DNA from: Fodinibius sp036381435
Lineage (GTDB): Bacteria > Bacteroidota > Rhodothermia > Balneolales > Balneolaceae
NCBI GenBank assembly: GCA_036381435.1
Contig: DASVCW010000039.1
Location: forward strand, 1-64,000
DNA length: 64,000 nt
Direction: 5' to 3'
The notes beneath the pieces are model-generated. The model was given only the letters and a program-made list of their open reading frames with translations. It was not told the origin of the DNA and did not search any database. A program made the translations under genes and the position numbers. This document shows, one piece after another, positions 45,535-54,194 of the stretch. Position 1 is the stretch's first letter. Every line of letters begins with the position of its first letter.

Positions 45535-45573
45535 TAACCCTGTCAAGGTTTAGGCTTTGGCAGGGTTTTTTAA
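45535..45573 (+). terminator. Intrinsic terminator after peptide transporter
   Basis: AACCCTGTCAAGG... and ...TTGGCAGGGTT form a stem followed by six T. The arms resemble the AACCCTGACAGGGTT REP family, so it may be a REP-derived terminator. Confidence 0.65.
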
Positions 45574-45701
45574 TGTAGGTCGGGTTGCCAACCCGACAAG
45601 ACAAATAAAGCTCCGGTTATTCTTTGCCGAAGAGTTAATTCATCTTTAAATTTAATATTTGTTCAAAACTTCCTGTTAACGGGTTAGCAACCCGTTCTAC
45701 A
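45574..45701. repeat. REP/BIME element
   Basis: Ends TGTAGGTCGGGTTGCCAACC and AACGGGTTAGCAACCCGTTC, one of the best-preserved copies; lies directly before the purU stop codon. Confidence 0.88.
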
Positions 45702-45702
45702 A

Positions 45703-46539
45703 TCACTCAAACACTATAGTTCTGTTGTTATGAATGAAAATACGTTCCTCAAGCACCATTTTTACTGCTTTTGCTAATACATTTTTCTCTACATCTCTTC
45801 CGGCATTTGCCATTTCTTCTGCCGTATAGGAATGATTGACGGGCAATACATTTTGCGCGATTATAGGGCCTTCATCTAAATCATCGGTAACAAAATGAGC
45901 CGTAGCGCCAATTATTTTCACGCCCCGCTTAAAAGCCTGGCAATAAGGATTGGCACCCACAAAAGCAGGCAAAAATGAATGATGAATATTGATGATCCGG
46001 TCTTTAAACTCTTCCACAAACTCCGGAGAAAAAATGCGCATATATTTTGCCAGTACAATATAATCCGGTTCATACTGCAAAAGAATTTTTCGCACCTGCT
46101 GCTCATGCTCACACCGGCTTAAACCTTGATGATTCACACAGTGAAAGGGAATATCAAATGCCTGAGCCAGGGATTTTAGTGAATTATGATTGCTGATCAC
46201 TGCATCAACCTGTGCAGGTATTTCTCCATAGCTATTTCTTAACAAAAGATCTCCCAAGCAATGAGGCTCGGTAGTTGCCATGATAACAATCGAACGATTC
46301 CCAACCTCAGCCTGACGAATATTAGCCGCTTTTGGCAAAACTCTTTCCAGGTTCTGTAGAATACCGTTGGATGTTTCGCAGCCTTCAAATTCTGTTCGCA
46401 TCACAAAGTGAGAGGTTGTCCGATCCACAAACTCCTGATTACTTACGATATTCAGTTCCTGCCCGTAAAGTACTTTTGTGATTCGATAAACGAGTCCCTT
46501 TTCATCAGGACAGTCAATATGTAATACTTGGTTAGCCAT
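45703..46539 (-). CDS. purU: Formyltetrahydrofolate deformylase
   Basis: 278 aa. An N-terminal ACT domain (about 1-80, with C-P-D-E-K-G-L-V-Y-R-I-T) and a formyltransferase-fold catalytic part with the H/D site: N-I-H-H-S-F-L-P-A-F-V-G and G-A-T-A-H-F-V-T-D-D-L-D-E-G-P-I-I. It releases formate from 10-formyl-THF and balances one-carbon pools. Monocistronic. Confidence 0.95.
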   Translation of the reverse strand: MANQVLHIDCPDEKGLVYRITKVLYGQELNIVSNQEFVDRTTSHFVMRTEFEGCETSNGILQNLERVLPKAANIRQAEVGNRSIVIMATTEPHCLGDLLLRNSYGEIPAQVDAVISNHNSLKSLAQAFDIPFHCVNHQGLSRCEHEQQVRKILLQYEPDYIVLAKYMRIFSPEFVEEFKDRIINIHHSFLPAFVGANPYCQAFKRGVKIIGATAHFVTDDLDEGPIIAQNVLPVNHSYTAEEMANAGRDVEKNVLAKAVKMVLEERIFIHNNRTIVFE

Positions 46540-46922
46540 ACTCTCTCTTGATTGTTTTACTAAAAATCATTACAAATTCGGCTACAATCAATAGAAAGAG
46601 AGTTTATGAAATAATTTTAATCTAAAATTTATCTGACTCCACAAATTTATGGACTTCTGAGATTTACAGATTTTCTTATTTAATATTTGAGCCTTTCAAT
46701 CCCCCTAAATCCCCCTTCCCAAAGGGGACTTTTTCTTCCCATGAAAGTTTTGCAGCACTAACCATCAGACCCTCATCAGGCGACTGGTTTTGTCCCCCGA
46801 TGAGTGAAACGATCAGGATTATAGCCTATCTATTCATCCGACTTCAAGCCCGGAATCCGGATGAAAATCATTCCTAAATTTCGAATGCTGATTTAGAGAG
46901 CATGAGTGGTTATATTTAGCCT
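46540..46922. other. 383-bp intergenic region
   Basis: Divergent gap between purU and mnmE. A C-rich repeat fragment (CAATCCCCCTAAATCCCCC) lies at 46698-46731. The remainder is AT-rich and presumably holds both promoters; no gene is seen. Confidence 0.5.
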
Positions 46923-48335
46923 ATGAAAAAAATAAGCTCTGTTTCTGAAAAAAAGGAAACTCCAACGATTACCGAACGCCCTCCCATTGCTGCCATCGCT
47001 ACTCCCGTAGGTGAAGGCGGAATTGCCGTGATTCGTGTTTCAGGAAAAAATGCCATCAAAATTGTTAATGAGGCGTTTGCCGGAAAAGACCTTACTCAAC
47101 AATCAACCCACACGGTTCACTTTGGGAAAATTATAGACGGGAACGGTCAAGTGGTTGATGAAGTGCTGCTCACCCTATTCCACTCACCCAAATCCTATAC
47201 AGGTGAAGAAACGGTTGAAGTTTCATGTCATGGTGGAGTTTTAATCACCCAATCGGTTTTAGAGGCGATTTTAGCCCTCGGTATTCGTCCCGCCGAACCG
47301 GGAGAGTTTACCCAGCGCGCTTTTTTGAACGGGAAGCTGGAATTGAGTCAGGCCGAGGCAGTGGCTGATCTGATTCATGCTAAAAGCCGGAAAGCGATGG
47401 ACGCAGCTCATCAGCAACTGGAAGGCAGGCTCGGGGAGCACATCAGGCAGTTTCGACAACAAATTATTGATGCCACCGCGATGGTTGAGCTGGAGCTCGA
47501 TTTTATAGAAGAAGACGTTGAATTTGCCAATAAAGAACAGCTTCAGCAACTGCTAAAAGAGCTGGATAAAGAGATTGACCATTTGCTGGCTACTTACGAA
47601 ACGGGGCGGCTTGTAAAACATGGTGTTCGTACTGTTTTCATCGGCCTGCCCAATGCAGGGAAATCGACCCTATTGAATACCTTGGTAGGCAAAGAGCGGG
47701 CGATCGTTACTGAAATTGCCGGCACCACCCGCGATACCATTGATGTGGACTGGAGTTATGAAGGACTCCGTTTCACACTGACGGATACTGCGGGTCTCAG
47801 GGAAACAACTGATGCAGTTGAAGCAGAAGGCGTTAAGCGGTCACAAAAAGCATTCGAAGAAGCGGATTTGGCCGTCTATCTGAAAGACCTCTCCAAAGAA
47901 CTTTCTGATGAAGAGAAACAAGATATCTCCCGGCTTCAAAAAAATGCCGGGGATACGCCGTTTATTCTCATCGGCACTAAAAGTGATATTGCCGTTCAGG
48001 TTGATGATGAAAGATTGAATTATGATCTAAAAATATCAGCCCTGGAAGGCGAAAAAATTGATACGCTTGAAAAACTCATGAAACAGCACGCCCTCGAAAA
48101 TAAACATTACGACGCTTCGGGCCTGCTGGTAACTTCAAGCCGCCACCGCGATGCGCTCGAAAAAGCCCAGAAAAATGTGCGCAGTGCAATGCGGGCACTG
48201 AATCAGGGCATGACAGGTGATTTTCTGTCTATTGATCTGCGTTCAGCCCTTAAAGATTTAGGAACGATCACGGGCGAGATTACTACTGAAGATGTGCTGG
48301 ATTCGATTTTCTCGCGGTTTTGTATTGGTAAGTAG
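46923..48335 (+). CDS. mnmE: tRNA modification GTPase MnmE
   Basis: 470 aa. The N-terminal formyl-THF-binding domain begins I-A-A-I-A-T-P-V-G-E-G-G-I-A-V-I-R; a helical middle follows; the G domain (about 225-390) has G-L-P-N-A-G-K-S-T-L-L-N and D-T-A-G-L-R-E; the last residues F-C-I-G-K carry the essential C-terminal Cys. With MnmG it makes the cmnm5U modification of the tRNA wobble position. Monocistronic; MnmG is not in the window. Confidence 0.97.
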   Translation: MKKISSVSEKKETPTITERPPIAAIATPVGEGGIAVIRVSGKNAIKIVNEAFAGKDLTQQSTHTVHFGKIIDGNGQVVDEVLLTLFHSPKSYTGEETVEVSCHGGVLITQSVLEAILALGIRPAEPGEFTQRAFLNGKLELSQAEAVADLIHAKSRKAMDAAHQQLEGRLGEHIRQFRQQIIDATAMVELELDFIEEDVEFANKEQLQQLLKELDKEIDHLLATYETGRLVKHGVRTVFIGLPNAGKSTLLNTLVGKERAIVTEIAGTTRDTIDVDWSYEGLRFTLTDTAGLRETTDAVEAEGVKRSQKAFEEADLAVYLKDLSKELSDEEKQDISRLQKNAGDTPFILIGTKSDIAVQVDDERLNYDLKISALEGEKIDTLEKLMKQHALENKHYDASGLLVTSSRHRDALEKAQKNVRSAMRALNQGMTGDFLSIDLRSALKDLGTITGEITTEDVLDSIFSRFCIGK

Positions 48336-48476
48336 GAACGCAGATGAAGCGGATGCGGAAGAGTCGTTGATTTTTATTCATCTTAAAGTTACAAACTTGA
48401 TAGATAGGGGAAATAGCTTGTCTTCGGTTTCACATCATTACGGGAATTAATTCTTGCGCTAATGATGTGGCCAAAC

Positions 48477-48514
48477 AAAAAAGCCCGACTCCATTCGAGT
48501 CAGGCTTTTTATCA
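48477..48514. terminator. Bidirectional terminator between mnmE and secG
   Basis: Stem AAAAAGCCCGACT/AGTCAGGCTTTTT with a short loop and A/T runs on both sides, in a convergent gap. Confidence 0.85.
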
Positions 48515-48537
48515 ATTCACTAAGAAAATTCTGATAT

Positions 48538-48927
48538 TTAATTTCCGTCGGAACCGGTATCGGCATTGTTGCCGCTTTGATTTTCAGGAACGGGTACAGC
48601 AGATGGTGTTTGAGATTGATCATCCAACCCATTTTGTTGCTGAACAGGAATTTCAACCCCACTTTGTTGAACAGCACTTTCGGCCTGGTCGCCACGGTCA
48701 ATAGCAAAGTTGGCGAGCAGGCAAAGTGTTAAAAGAGCGGTGCCTAAAACCGTAGTCGATTTTGAAAGCAAGTCAGCCGTTCGGCGTGCTCCCAGTCCCG
48801 CGCCGCCTGCCATACCGCCGGCAATTCCTCCCGACAGACCGGAACCCTGTCCCGGTTGCAACAGAACCACAATGGTTAATAAAATACAAATGAGAACTAT
48901 GACGGCTAATATGATGTAGTAAAGCAT
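48538..48927 (-). CDS. secG: Protein translocase subunit SecG
   Basis: 129 aa. Two membrane helices (about 3-22 and 55-75) bracket L-Q-P-G-Q-G-S-G-L-S-G-G-I-A-G-G, the SecG loop, followed by R-R-T-A-D-L-L-S-K-S-T. The C-terminal 45 residues are an Asn/Gln/Ser-rich tail longer than in model SecG. It helps the SecYE channel at the inner membrane. Monocistronic. Confidence 0.93.
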   Translation of the reverse strand: MLYYIILAVIVLICILLTIVVLLQPGQGSGLSGGIAGGMAGGAGLGARRTADLLSKSTTVLGTALLTLCLLANFAIDRGDQAESAVQQSGVEIPVQQQNGLDDQSQTPSAVPVPENQSGNNADTGSDGN

Positions 48928-49098
48928 GATAATTTCTATATATAGCGATAAATTTCAGACCAGTAAAGTTATTCAAAATTCCTTTTTATTACAATAATTC
49001 TCGCTAAAAAGTTATTTTATTTGGTTTTAATAACTGCTTCAACGAACTTTTATTTCAATCAAAATTGTAATATTCCATTTCACCTAAAGCTGTAAACA

Positions 49099-49983
49099 GT
49101 GCAGGATTTTTTAAATCAACTTAACCACTTTTTCGAAAATTTCCCGGCCATCACCTATCAGTTGGTGTTGTCGCTGGTAATTATTTTTGTGATTTGGCTG
49201 GCTCGCCTTATCGCTATCCGCATCATCAATAAAAAATTGCCGGAGGCCAGGAAACAGTATAAATGGAGAAAAAATCTGACCTATATCTCCGTTTTTATCG
49301 GTTTTTTGATTGTAGGACGCATCTGGTTCGAAGGGCTGCAATCACTAGCTACTTTCCTTGGGTTGCTTACAGCAGGTTTAGCCATTGCCCTGAGAGATCC
49401 TGTTACCGATATTGCTGCCTGGGCTTACATTCTTTGGAGAAAGCCTTTTGATGTAGGCGACCGCATTCAGATTGAAGATACCCAGGGAGATGTTATTGAT
49501 AAGCGTCTTTTTAAATTTACTATACTTGAAATCGGTAACTGGGTACAAGCCGACCAAAGCACCGGGCGTGTAATTCACGTGCCTAATCATAAAGTATTCT
49601 CCGATTCACTGGCCAACTATACCAGCGATTTTGAATTTATCTGGAATGAAATACCCGTTCTGGTCACCTTTGAAAGCGACTGGAAAAAAGCGAAACAACT
49701 GCTTCAAGAAATTGCGGATAAGCATCTTGAAAATTTTGTAGAACAGGCCCAGCAACAAGTACGAATGGCTAAAAAATCTTATCTCATCCATTACCGTTAT
49801 TTAACACCCACGGTTTATACCGAAGCACGAGAAAGCGGCATTCGCCTTACCATCAGATATCTTACCGATCCCCGAAAACGGCGAGGTACTTCTCAATTGA
49901 TATGGGAAGATATCTTAACCGAATTCGAAAAGCATGAAGATATTGAACTTGCTTACCCTACCATGCGATATATCACAGATTAA
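49099..49983 (+). CDS. MscS-family mechanosensitive channel
   Basis: 294 aa starting at GTG. Three N-terminal membrane helices (about 18-110) and the MscS pore-lining helix with A-T-F-L-G-L-L-T-A-G-L-A-I-A-L-R-D-P. The cytoplasmic cage follows with P-F-D-V-G-D-R-I-Q-I and F-T-I-L-E-I-G-N-W. It opens under membrane tension to release solutes. Substrate is general. The ending is slightly longer than minimal MscS. Confidence 0.93.
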   Translation: MQDFLNQLNHFFENFPAITYQLVLSLVIIFVIWLARLIAIRIINKKLPEARKQYKWRKNLTYISVFIGFLIVGRIWFEGLQSLATFLGLLTAGLAIALRDPVTDIAAWAYILWRKPFDVGDRIQIEDTQGDVIDKRLFKFTILEIGNWVQADQSTGRVIHVPNHKVFSDSLANYTSDFEFIWNEIPVLVTFESDWKKAKQLLQEIADKHLENFVEQAQQQVRMAKKSYLIHYRYLTPTVYTEARESGIRLTIRYLTDPRKRRGTSQLIWEDILTEFEKHEDIELAYPTMRYITD

Positions 49984-50078
49984 AGCAGATTTTGCTGATG
50001 ACACTGATTAGTAAAGAGTAGCCTTAGGCTACTCTGCTTCATCTGCTAAATCAGATCAATCAACTTAATCTGCGCTTC
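49984..50078. repeat. Dispersed repeat (CAGATT / AATCTGCG type)
   Basis: GCAGATTTTGCTGATGAC and TTAATCTGCGC are inverted around a short palindrome AGTAGCCTTAGGCTACT. The stretch spans the convergent gap between the MscS gene and the SRAP gene. Confidence 0.6.
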
Positions 50079-50753
50079 CTATTTCGGGATGGGCTGAATG
50101 AGCTCCGCACTATTATTTTCGGGATTGTTTACCTCGTCGGAAACCCGGTTCACCGCCATTTCTGTCATTGAATAAGCATTTAGAAACTTCTCAAAATCCA
50201 TCTCATCTGCCGGCTGATTGGAAAGCCATTGATCGTAATCGTCAGGGTGTAAAATAACCGGCATACGGTCGTCGACCGGCTGAACTAAGGCGTTGGATTT
50301 GGTCGTGAGCAGCGCGCAGGAATAAACGTTACGCCCCGTCGATGATTTCCAGACGGAGTAAATGCCGGCAAAAGCCAGCAAATTATTTGAAAGCAATCGA
50401 ATATAGAAAGGCGTGCTTTTCTTTTTTGTGGTCTTCCACTTATAAAACCCGTTAGCAGGAAGCAAACAGCGTCGTTTATCAAGGCATTCTTCAAGCCATT
50501 CATTGTCATCAATACTTTCCATGCCCACTTCAAAATTTTCAAGGCCTTCTTTCTCTTCTTCGGCTCCGGGAGGTATCATTCCCCACGCAAAATTATAAAT
50601 TTTTCGCTCTTCATCTTCCTCATAAATAACTGGTATAAGTGAACCGGGGGTGATGTTGAAATCGGATTCAAAAAAATCACTCCGCTCTGTGGATACCTCA
50701 AAAATTTGCTCAACTTCTTCTTTGGATGTTTGCAGTACAAATCGATCGCTCAT
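50079..50753 (-). CDS. SRAP-domain protein lacking catalytic residues (pseudoenzyme)
   Basis: 224 aa of the SRAP/YedK/HMCES fold: N-I-T-P-G near residue 33, F-A-W-G-M-I-P-P at 55-62, R-R-C-L-L-P-A-N-G-F-Y-K-W at 94-106, and D-D-R-M-P-V-I-L at 161-168. In YedK/HMCES, Cys2 forms the crosslink to abasic DNA, with Asn75, Glu105 and His160 assisting. Here position 2 is Ser, position 105 is Lys (G-F-Y-K-W rather than G-F-Y-E-W), the His before R-M-P is Asp161, and the N-A-R-A-E-T motif is V-G-M-E-S. It cannot work by the known mechanism and may only bind DNA. The fold call is firm; loss of activity is inference. Confidence 0.87.
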   Translation of the reverse strand: MSDRFVLQTSKEEVEQIFEVSTERSDFFESDFNITPGSLIPVIYEEDEERKIYNFAWGMIPPGAEEEKEGLENFEVGMESIDDNEWLEECLDKRRCLLPANGFYKWKTTKKKSTPFYIRLLSNNLLAFAGIYSVWKSSTGRNVYSCALLTTKSNALVQPVDDRMPVILHPDDYDQWLSNQPADEMDFEKFLNAYSMTEMAVNRVSDEVNNPENNSAELIQPIPK

Positions 50754-50839
50754 AAATTTTTTAATTATTTTAGCCTTTTGCCTTTTTACGTTAGATTATG
50801 CTAAAAGATGATTGAATTATCTAAAAAAGAACAACTTCC

Positions 50840-50888
50840 CCGACTAAAGTCGGTACTCCCTTTGCTAAGGGAGATTTTTTAGTCTCTT
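50840..50888. repeat. C/G-rich hairpin repeat in 283-bp gap
   Basis: The region between the SRAP and CPBP genes carries CCCCGACTAAAGTCGG and TCCCTTTGCTAAGGGAGA hairpins, resembling the dispersed C-rich family; the rest is AT-rich without a gene. Confidence 0.5.
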
Positions 50889-51036
50889 ATCCTTCAAGAT
50901 AAGCTTTTTAGGAATCCCCTTATAAAAGGTTGTTTCATCTTTGTAAAAGCTTCAACCTATAATTCAGCCATTCAACGCCCTTAAATTATTTCACTTAGTA
51001 CTACAACCTTTTTAAAACCTCCAGTGTTTCTTCCTT

Positions 51037-51981
51037 ATGAATATCTTTATCAATCCTAAAGATCAACGCCCCAGGGCGGGATGGCGACTGCTGCTGCAAT
51101 TCATCATTATGTTTTTCTTCGCGGGCTTTGCTACCCTGGGCTTTCAGGCCCTTTGGCAAACTTCGCTCAGTTTTGCCTTTGTCCTGCCACAGTTTATCGG
51201 AGTTGTTGGTAGTATTTGGCTCGCGGCGTGGTTACTTGACGGACGATCGCTTACCAATTACGGTCTTCAATTTAATCAACAGTGGGCGAGGGATTTTGGA
51301 GCGGGAGCCCTGATTGCGGGTATAGCAATGACCTCAATTTTCGGGATTGAATGGTTGATGGGCTGGGTGAACATCACTCAATTCGGATGGAATGTCCCTT
51401 CTGATGTGCCTTTTGCTATGGCTGGCATCAGCTCGCTCTTAGCCATGCTCATGGTGGGCTTCTACGAGGAGCTTTTATCACGTGGCTACCAGGTACTGAA
51501 CTTAGCCGAAGGGTTGCGATTTCCACAAATCGGTGAGCGCGGCGCCGTTGTTATTGCGGTTGTAGCCACCTCAAGCCTGTTTGGGTTTATGCACTTTTAC
51601 AATCCAAATGCAACACCTGTGGCGGTTTTTAACATCATTTTAGCCGGCATTGTGCTGGCTGTTCCTTACATCTTAACCGGCAGCCTAGCTCTTTCGGTTG
51701 GCCTTCATTTTAGCTGGAACTTTGTGCAGGGGGGCATATTCGGCTTTCCGGTCAGCGGTATGAAATTTGAGACTTCAGTCATTCAAATTCAACAGATGGG
51801 GCCGGAGTTATGGACCGGCGAAGCCTTTGGTCCGGAGGCCGGATTGGTTGGAATTTTTGGCATGGCAATAATGGTGGGGTGTTCACTCGTTTACATAAAA
51901 ATGATGGGATACGAGCTTGCAATCAGCATCCTCTTTAGAGAAGAAAAATCAACCGTTAAAACGGATGAGCAAGGTCTATAA
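51037..51981 (+). CDS. CPBP-family intramembrane metalloprotease
   Basis: 314 aa with about eight membrane helices. The three CPBP motifs are in order: E144-E145-x3-R149 (F-Y-E-E-L-L-S-R-G), F-G-F-M-H-F-Y-N, and H-F-S-W-N-F-V-Q-G. Members cleave CAAX-type substrates or act in bacteriocin self-immunity and membrane quality control; the substrate is not known. It sits between the two apparent pseudoenzymes. Confidence 0.93.
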   Translation: MNIFINPKDQRPRAGWRLLLQFIIMFFFAGFATLGFQALWQTSLSFAFVLPQFIGVVGSIWLAAWLLDGRSLTNYGLQFNQQWARDFGAGALIAGIAMTSIFGIEWLMGWVNITQFGWNVPSDVPFAMAGISSLLAMLMVGFYEELLSRGYQVLNLAEGLRFPQIGERGAVVIAVVATSSLFGFMHFYNPNATPVAVFNIILAGIVLAVPYILTGSLALSVGLHFSWNFVQGGIFGFPVSGMKFETSVIQIQQMGPELWTGEAFGPEAGLVGIFGMAIMVGCSLVYIKMMGYELAISILFREEKSTVKTDEQGL

Positions 51982-52073
51982 GTTTTGTATATTCCATCAC
52001 CTAAATGAAGATCGCTTGTTTTTGAAGCGGTGATAATGAAACAGAATGCTAATTTAAATGAAAGGTTAGAACG

Positions 52074-53429
52074 TTGAAGTTTGAAGAATTAACACTAAGT
52101 CCCGAAATTTTGAGCGGACTGCAAAATGCAAATTATGATCAAGTAACTGAACTCCAAAAAGCGGCCCTCCCTATTATCCTTGACAGCAAAGATGCGCTGA
52201 TTAAGGCTCCAAAAGGAAATGATAAGGATGCTTCTTATGTGATTACCGCACTGCAAAAAGTAAGTCAGAAAGAAGAAAGAGAAGACATCTCGGTACTCAT
52301 TTTAACTCCCGGCTCAACTGCAGAAATCAGTGATTTAATGGATAGGATCGGCTCTCATGCCGGCGTTCAATGTGCTTCAGTGGAAGATGGACAAATCGAC
52401 AAGCACAAAGAAATCCTGCAAAGTGATGCCGATGTACTTATTGCAAATCCCGCACCGCTTCTGAATGCCGTACAGGAACAACGTTACATTTTCCGGAATG
52501 TGGATTTACTGGTTATTGATGCCGCTGATGAAATGCTCTCCCGAAATTTATCGCAAGCGATTAGCGATATAGCCAAACGGATAATCTGCAAATATCAAAC
52601 GGTTATCTTTACGGGTGAATTGAATAAAAACGTTAATGAACTGGCTGAGCGTTATTTGAATGAACCGGTTATGTTGGAAACGGATGATCAGGGAAATTCA
52701 CGGACTTTGAATAAGCCTCCCAAAGTATCCGGCAGTTTATCACACGGTTATATTTATGTTCCCTCCCGGATGAAAATTTCTACCCTGATGGCGCATCTGG
52801 AGGAAATCTCTAATGATCGCTGCGTTCTTTTTACGGCTTCAAAAAGGGGAACAGACCGCTTATACCGCATTTTGCGGAAAAATAATTATAAAGCTACAAG
52901 TCTTCACGGAAAGCTTTCTGATGAAAAACGAGCCCAGCGCTTTGCCAACTTTACCAACGGCGATATCCAGTTTCTGATCGTGGCTGATATCTCCGCCTCA
53001 GAACTTGATCTGCGAGAGGTTAAGCAGGTAATAAATTATGATGTGCCTAATGACGCGAATGAATACCGTTTTCGCGCTGATTTAGTGGGTCTCGGAAAAA
53101 CGACAAGGCTCCTTTCACTCGTTTCAAAACAGGACCGAAGCGACATTAACCTGCTGGAGAATGAACTGGGGCAGGCTCCGAAAGAATTTCCGCTGCCGGA
53201 AAAAGTAAAGCAGGAGCTGAACAGGCGAAAACAACAGAAGAAAAAACGTCCGCCTAAAAAGAAAAATAAAAGCCAAAAGCGAAATAACGGTCGTGGCAAA
53301 AAGCCTCAGAAAAAGAAAAAAGAAATGGAACTCCCCCGTCCCAGTTTTGATAAACTAAGCGGTGGACGCAGTGGTGAAAAAGATGCTAAATCGGGCGTTA
53401 TAGGGATGTTAAAGAGGATTTTTTCTTAG
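52074..53429 (+). CDS. DEAD-box helicase-like protein with lost catalytic motifs
   Basis: 451 aa starting at TTG; no in-frame ATG is nearby. The overall order of a two-RecA-domain DEAD-box protein is clear. The Q motif (T-E-L-Q-K-A-A-L-P) remains, but Walker A is A-P-K-G-N-D-K-D (45-52) rather than A-P-T-G-x-G-K-T, motif II is D-A-A-D (149-152) rather than D-E-A-D, motif III is T-G-E rather than S-A-T, and the HRxGRxGR of motif VI reads Y-R-F-R-A-D-L-V-G-L-G-K. A Lys/Arg-rich tail (about 380-415) remains and could bind RNA. ATP hydrolysis is not expected. Confidence 0.87.
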   Translation: MKFEELTLSPEILSGLQNANYDQVTELQKAALPIILDSKDALIKAPKGNDKDASYVITALQKVSQKEEREDISVLILTPGSTAEISDLMDRIGSHAGVQCASVEDGQIDKHKEILQSDADVLIANPAPLLNAVQEQRYIFRNVDLLVIDAADEMLSRNLSQAISDIAKRIICKYQTVIFTGELNKNVNELAERYLNEPVMLETDDQGNSRTLNKPPKVSGSLSHGYIYVPSRMKISTLMAHLEEISNDRCVLFTASKRGTDRLYRILRKNNYKATSLHGKLSDEKRAQRFANFTNGDIQFLIVADISASELDLREVKQVINYDVPNDANEYRFRADLVGLGKTTRLLSLVSKQDRSDINLLENELGQAPKEFPLPEKVKQELNRRKQQKKKRPPKKKNKSQKRNNGRGKKPQKKKKEMELPRPSFDKLSGGRSGEKDAKSGVIGMLKRIFS

Positions 53430-53481
53430 AGGTGGAGGAGTTGGCCGTTTGATAGGGTTTTAAACGGTAAAATTTGAACCG

Positions 53482-53516
53482 AAGCCGGTAAGTCCAGTCG
53501 CTTAACCGGCTTTTTA
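53482..53516 (+). terminator. Intrinsic terminator after DEAD-box-like gene
   Basis: Stem AAGCCGGTAAG/CTTAACCGGCTT with an 8-nt loop followed by a T-rich run. It is the last ordinary chromosomal feature before the cassette array. Confidence 0.85.
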
Positions 53517-53605
53517 TTTAATTAGGCATTCTATGTTAATTGTAATGGTAGGCGAATGCTCTATTTTACCCGGTTCAACCAAAGTAGCAGGTTGGCTTCT
53601 TATTA

Positions 53606-53703
53606 TAATACAAAGCGCATCTCCCTTTTCAATACCAAACACAGTACTTCCGGGTCCATCGGCATCAAGTTTGAGTCAAGTCTTTGTTATTGCCTTGCTA
53701 ATA
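53606..53703 (-). other. Degenerate attC remnant (distal array edge)
   Basis: CAAGTTTGAGTCAAGTCTTTGTTATTGCCTTG (split here: CAAGTTTGAGTCAAG then TCTTTGTTATTGCC) matches the conserved half of the array's attC sites with several changes; the AAAGCGCAT left portion is barely recognisable. Confidence 0.6.
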
Positions 53704-53738
53704 CCGTTACTGATGAAGTAATTTCAAATAAAAAATTC

Positions 53739-53939
53739 TTATGCTTTTCTAAGAAGCGTAATACCACTGGCAAAAGCTAGGGCTATTAATCCCATAGCTA
53801 CGGCAATCGCTAAACCAATATTGCCACCACTATCTAAAACCATCCCTTTAACCGAGGTATAAGCTGGTGTTTTCATTAAAGAAAATCCAATGATGATGAG
53901 CAGAATTCCTAGTATAACTCTTGTCCTTTTTCCCTTCAT
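53739..53939 (-). CDS. Cassette gene: small two-helix membrane protein
   Basis: 66 aa from the ATG at 53939 (M-K-G-K-R-T-R-V); the longer open frame upstream runs into the neighbouring attC and is not part of the gene. Two membrane helices: V-I-L-G-I-L-L-I-I-I-G-F-S-L and I-G-L-A-I-A-V-A-M-G-L-I-A-L-A-F-A, with a Gly-rich turn. Topology recalls small DUF3185-type proteins, but that is only a resemblance. It is the most distal cassette and its attC is degenerate. Confidence 0.65.
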   Translation of the reverse strand: MKGKRTRVILGILLIIIGFSLMKTPAYTSVKGMVLDSGGNIGLAIAVAMGLIALAFASGITLLRKA

Positions 53940-53989
53940 AAGATGAAAAATTGCTTTAATTTTGTAGTTAAAGTTCTTTGAAGCGATGT

Positions 53990-54111
53990 AGTGAGGCCTT
54001 GTGCATAACCAGCACAAAGATTTGAAACTTCAATATAGCACGATAAACCAGAAGCGCAAGGGTGACTGAAAGCAAGTTAACCTTGCGTCCACGTTAATGG
54101 CTTTGTTAGCG
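53990..54111 (-). other. attC site (partly degenerate, subtype 2)
   Basis: Right part ends GTTAATGGCTTTGTTAGCG as expected, but the left part reads GAGGCCTTGTGCATAACC instead of TAACGACCCAGCGCATAACC. The inner loop (AAAGATTTGAAACT...CGCAAGGGTGA) matches the subtype seen at 57072-57193, not the main type. Confidence 0.85.
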
Positions 54112-54194
54112 CATCAATAAAGGATCTTTTAGAGCTATAACACCACCTTTGCTTTCTATAATATTAACGTATTTATTCTTCCAATTTTTTATTT

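Noticed and set aside
53533..53721. Plus-strand 62-codon frame after the DEAD-box-like gene
   Set aside because: It is antisense to a degenerate attC remnant and shows no protein-like features.
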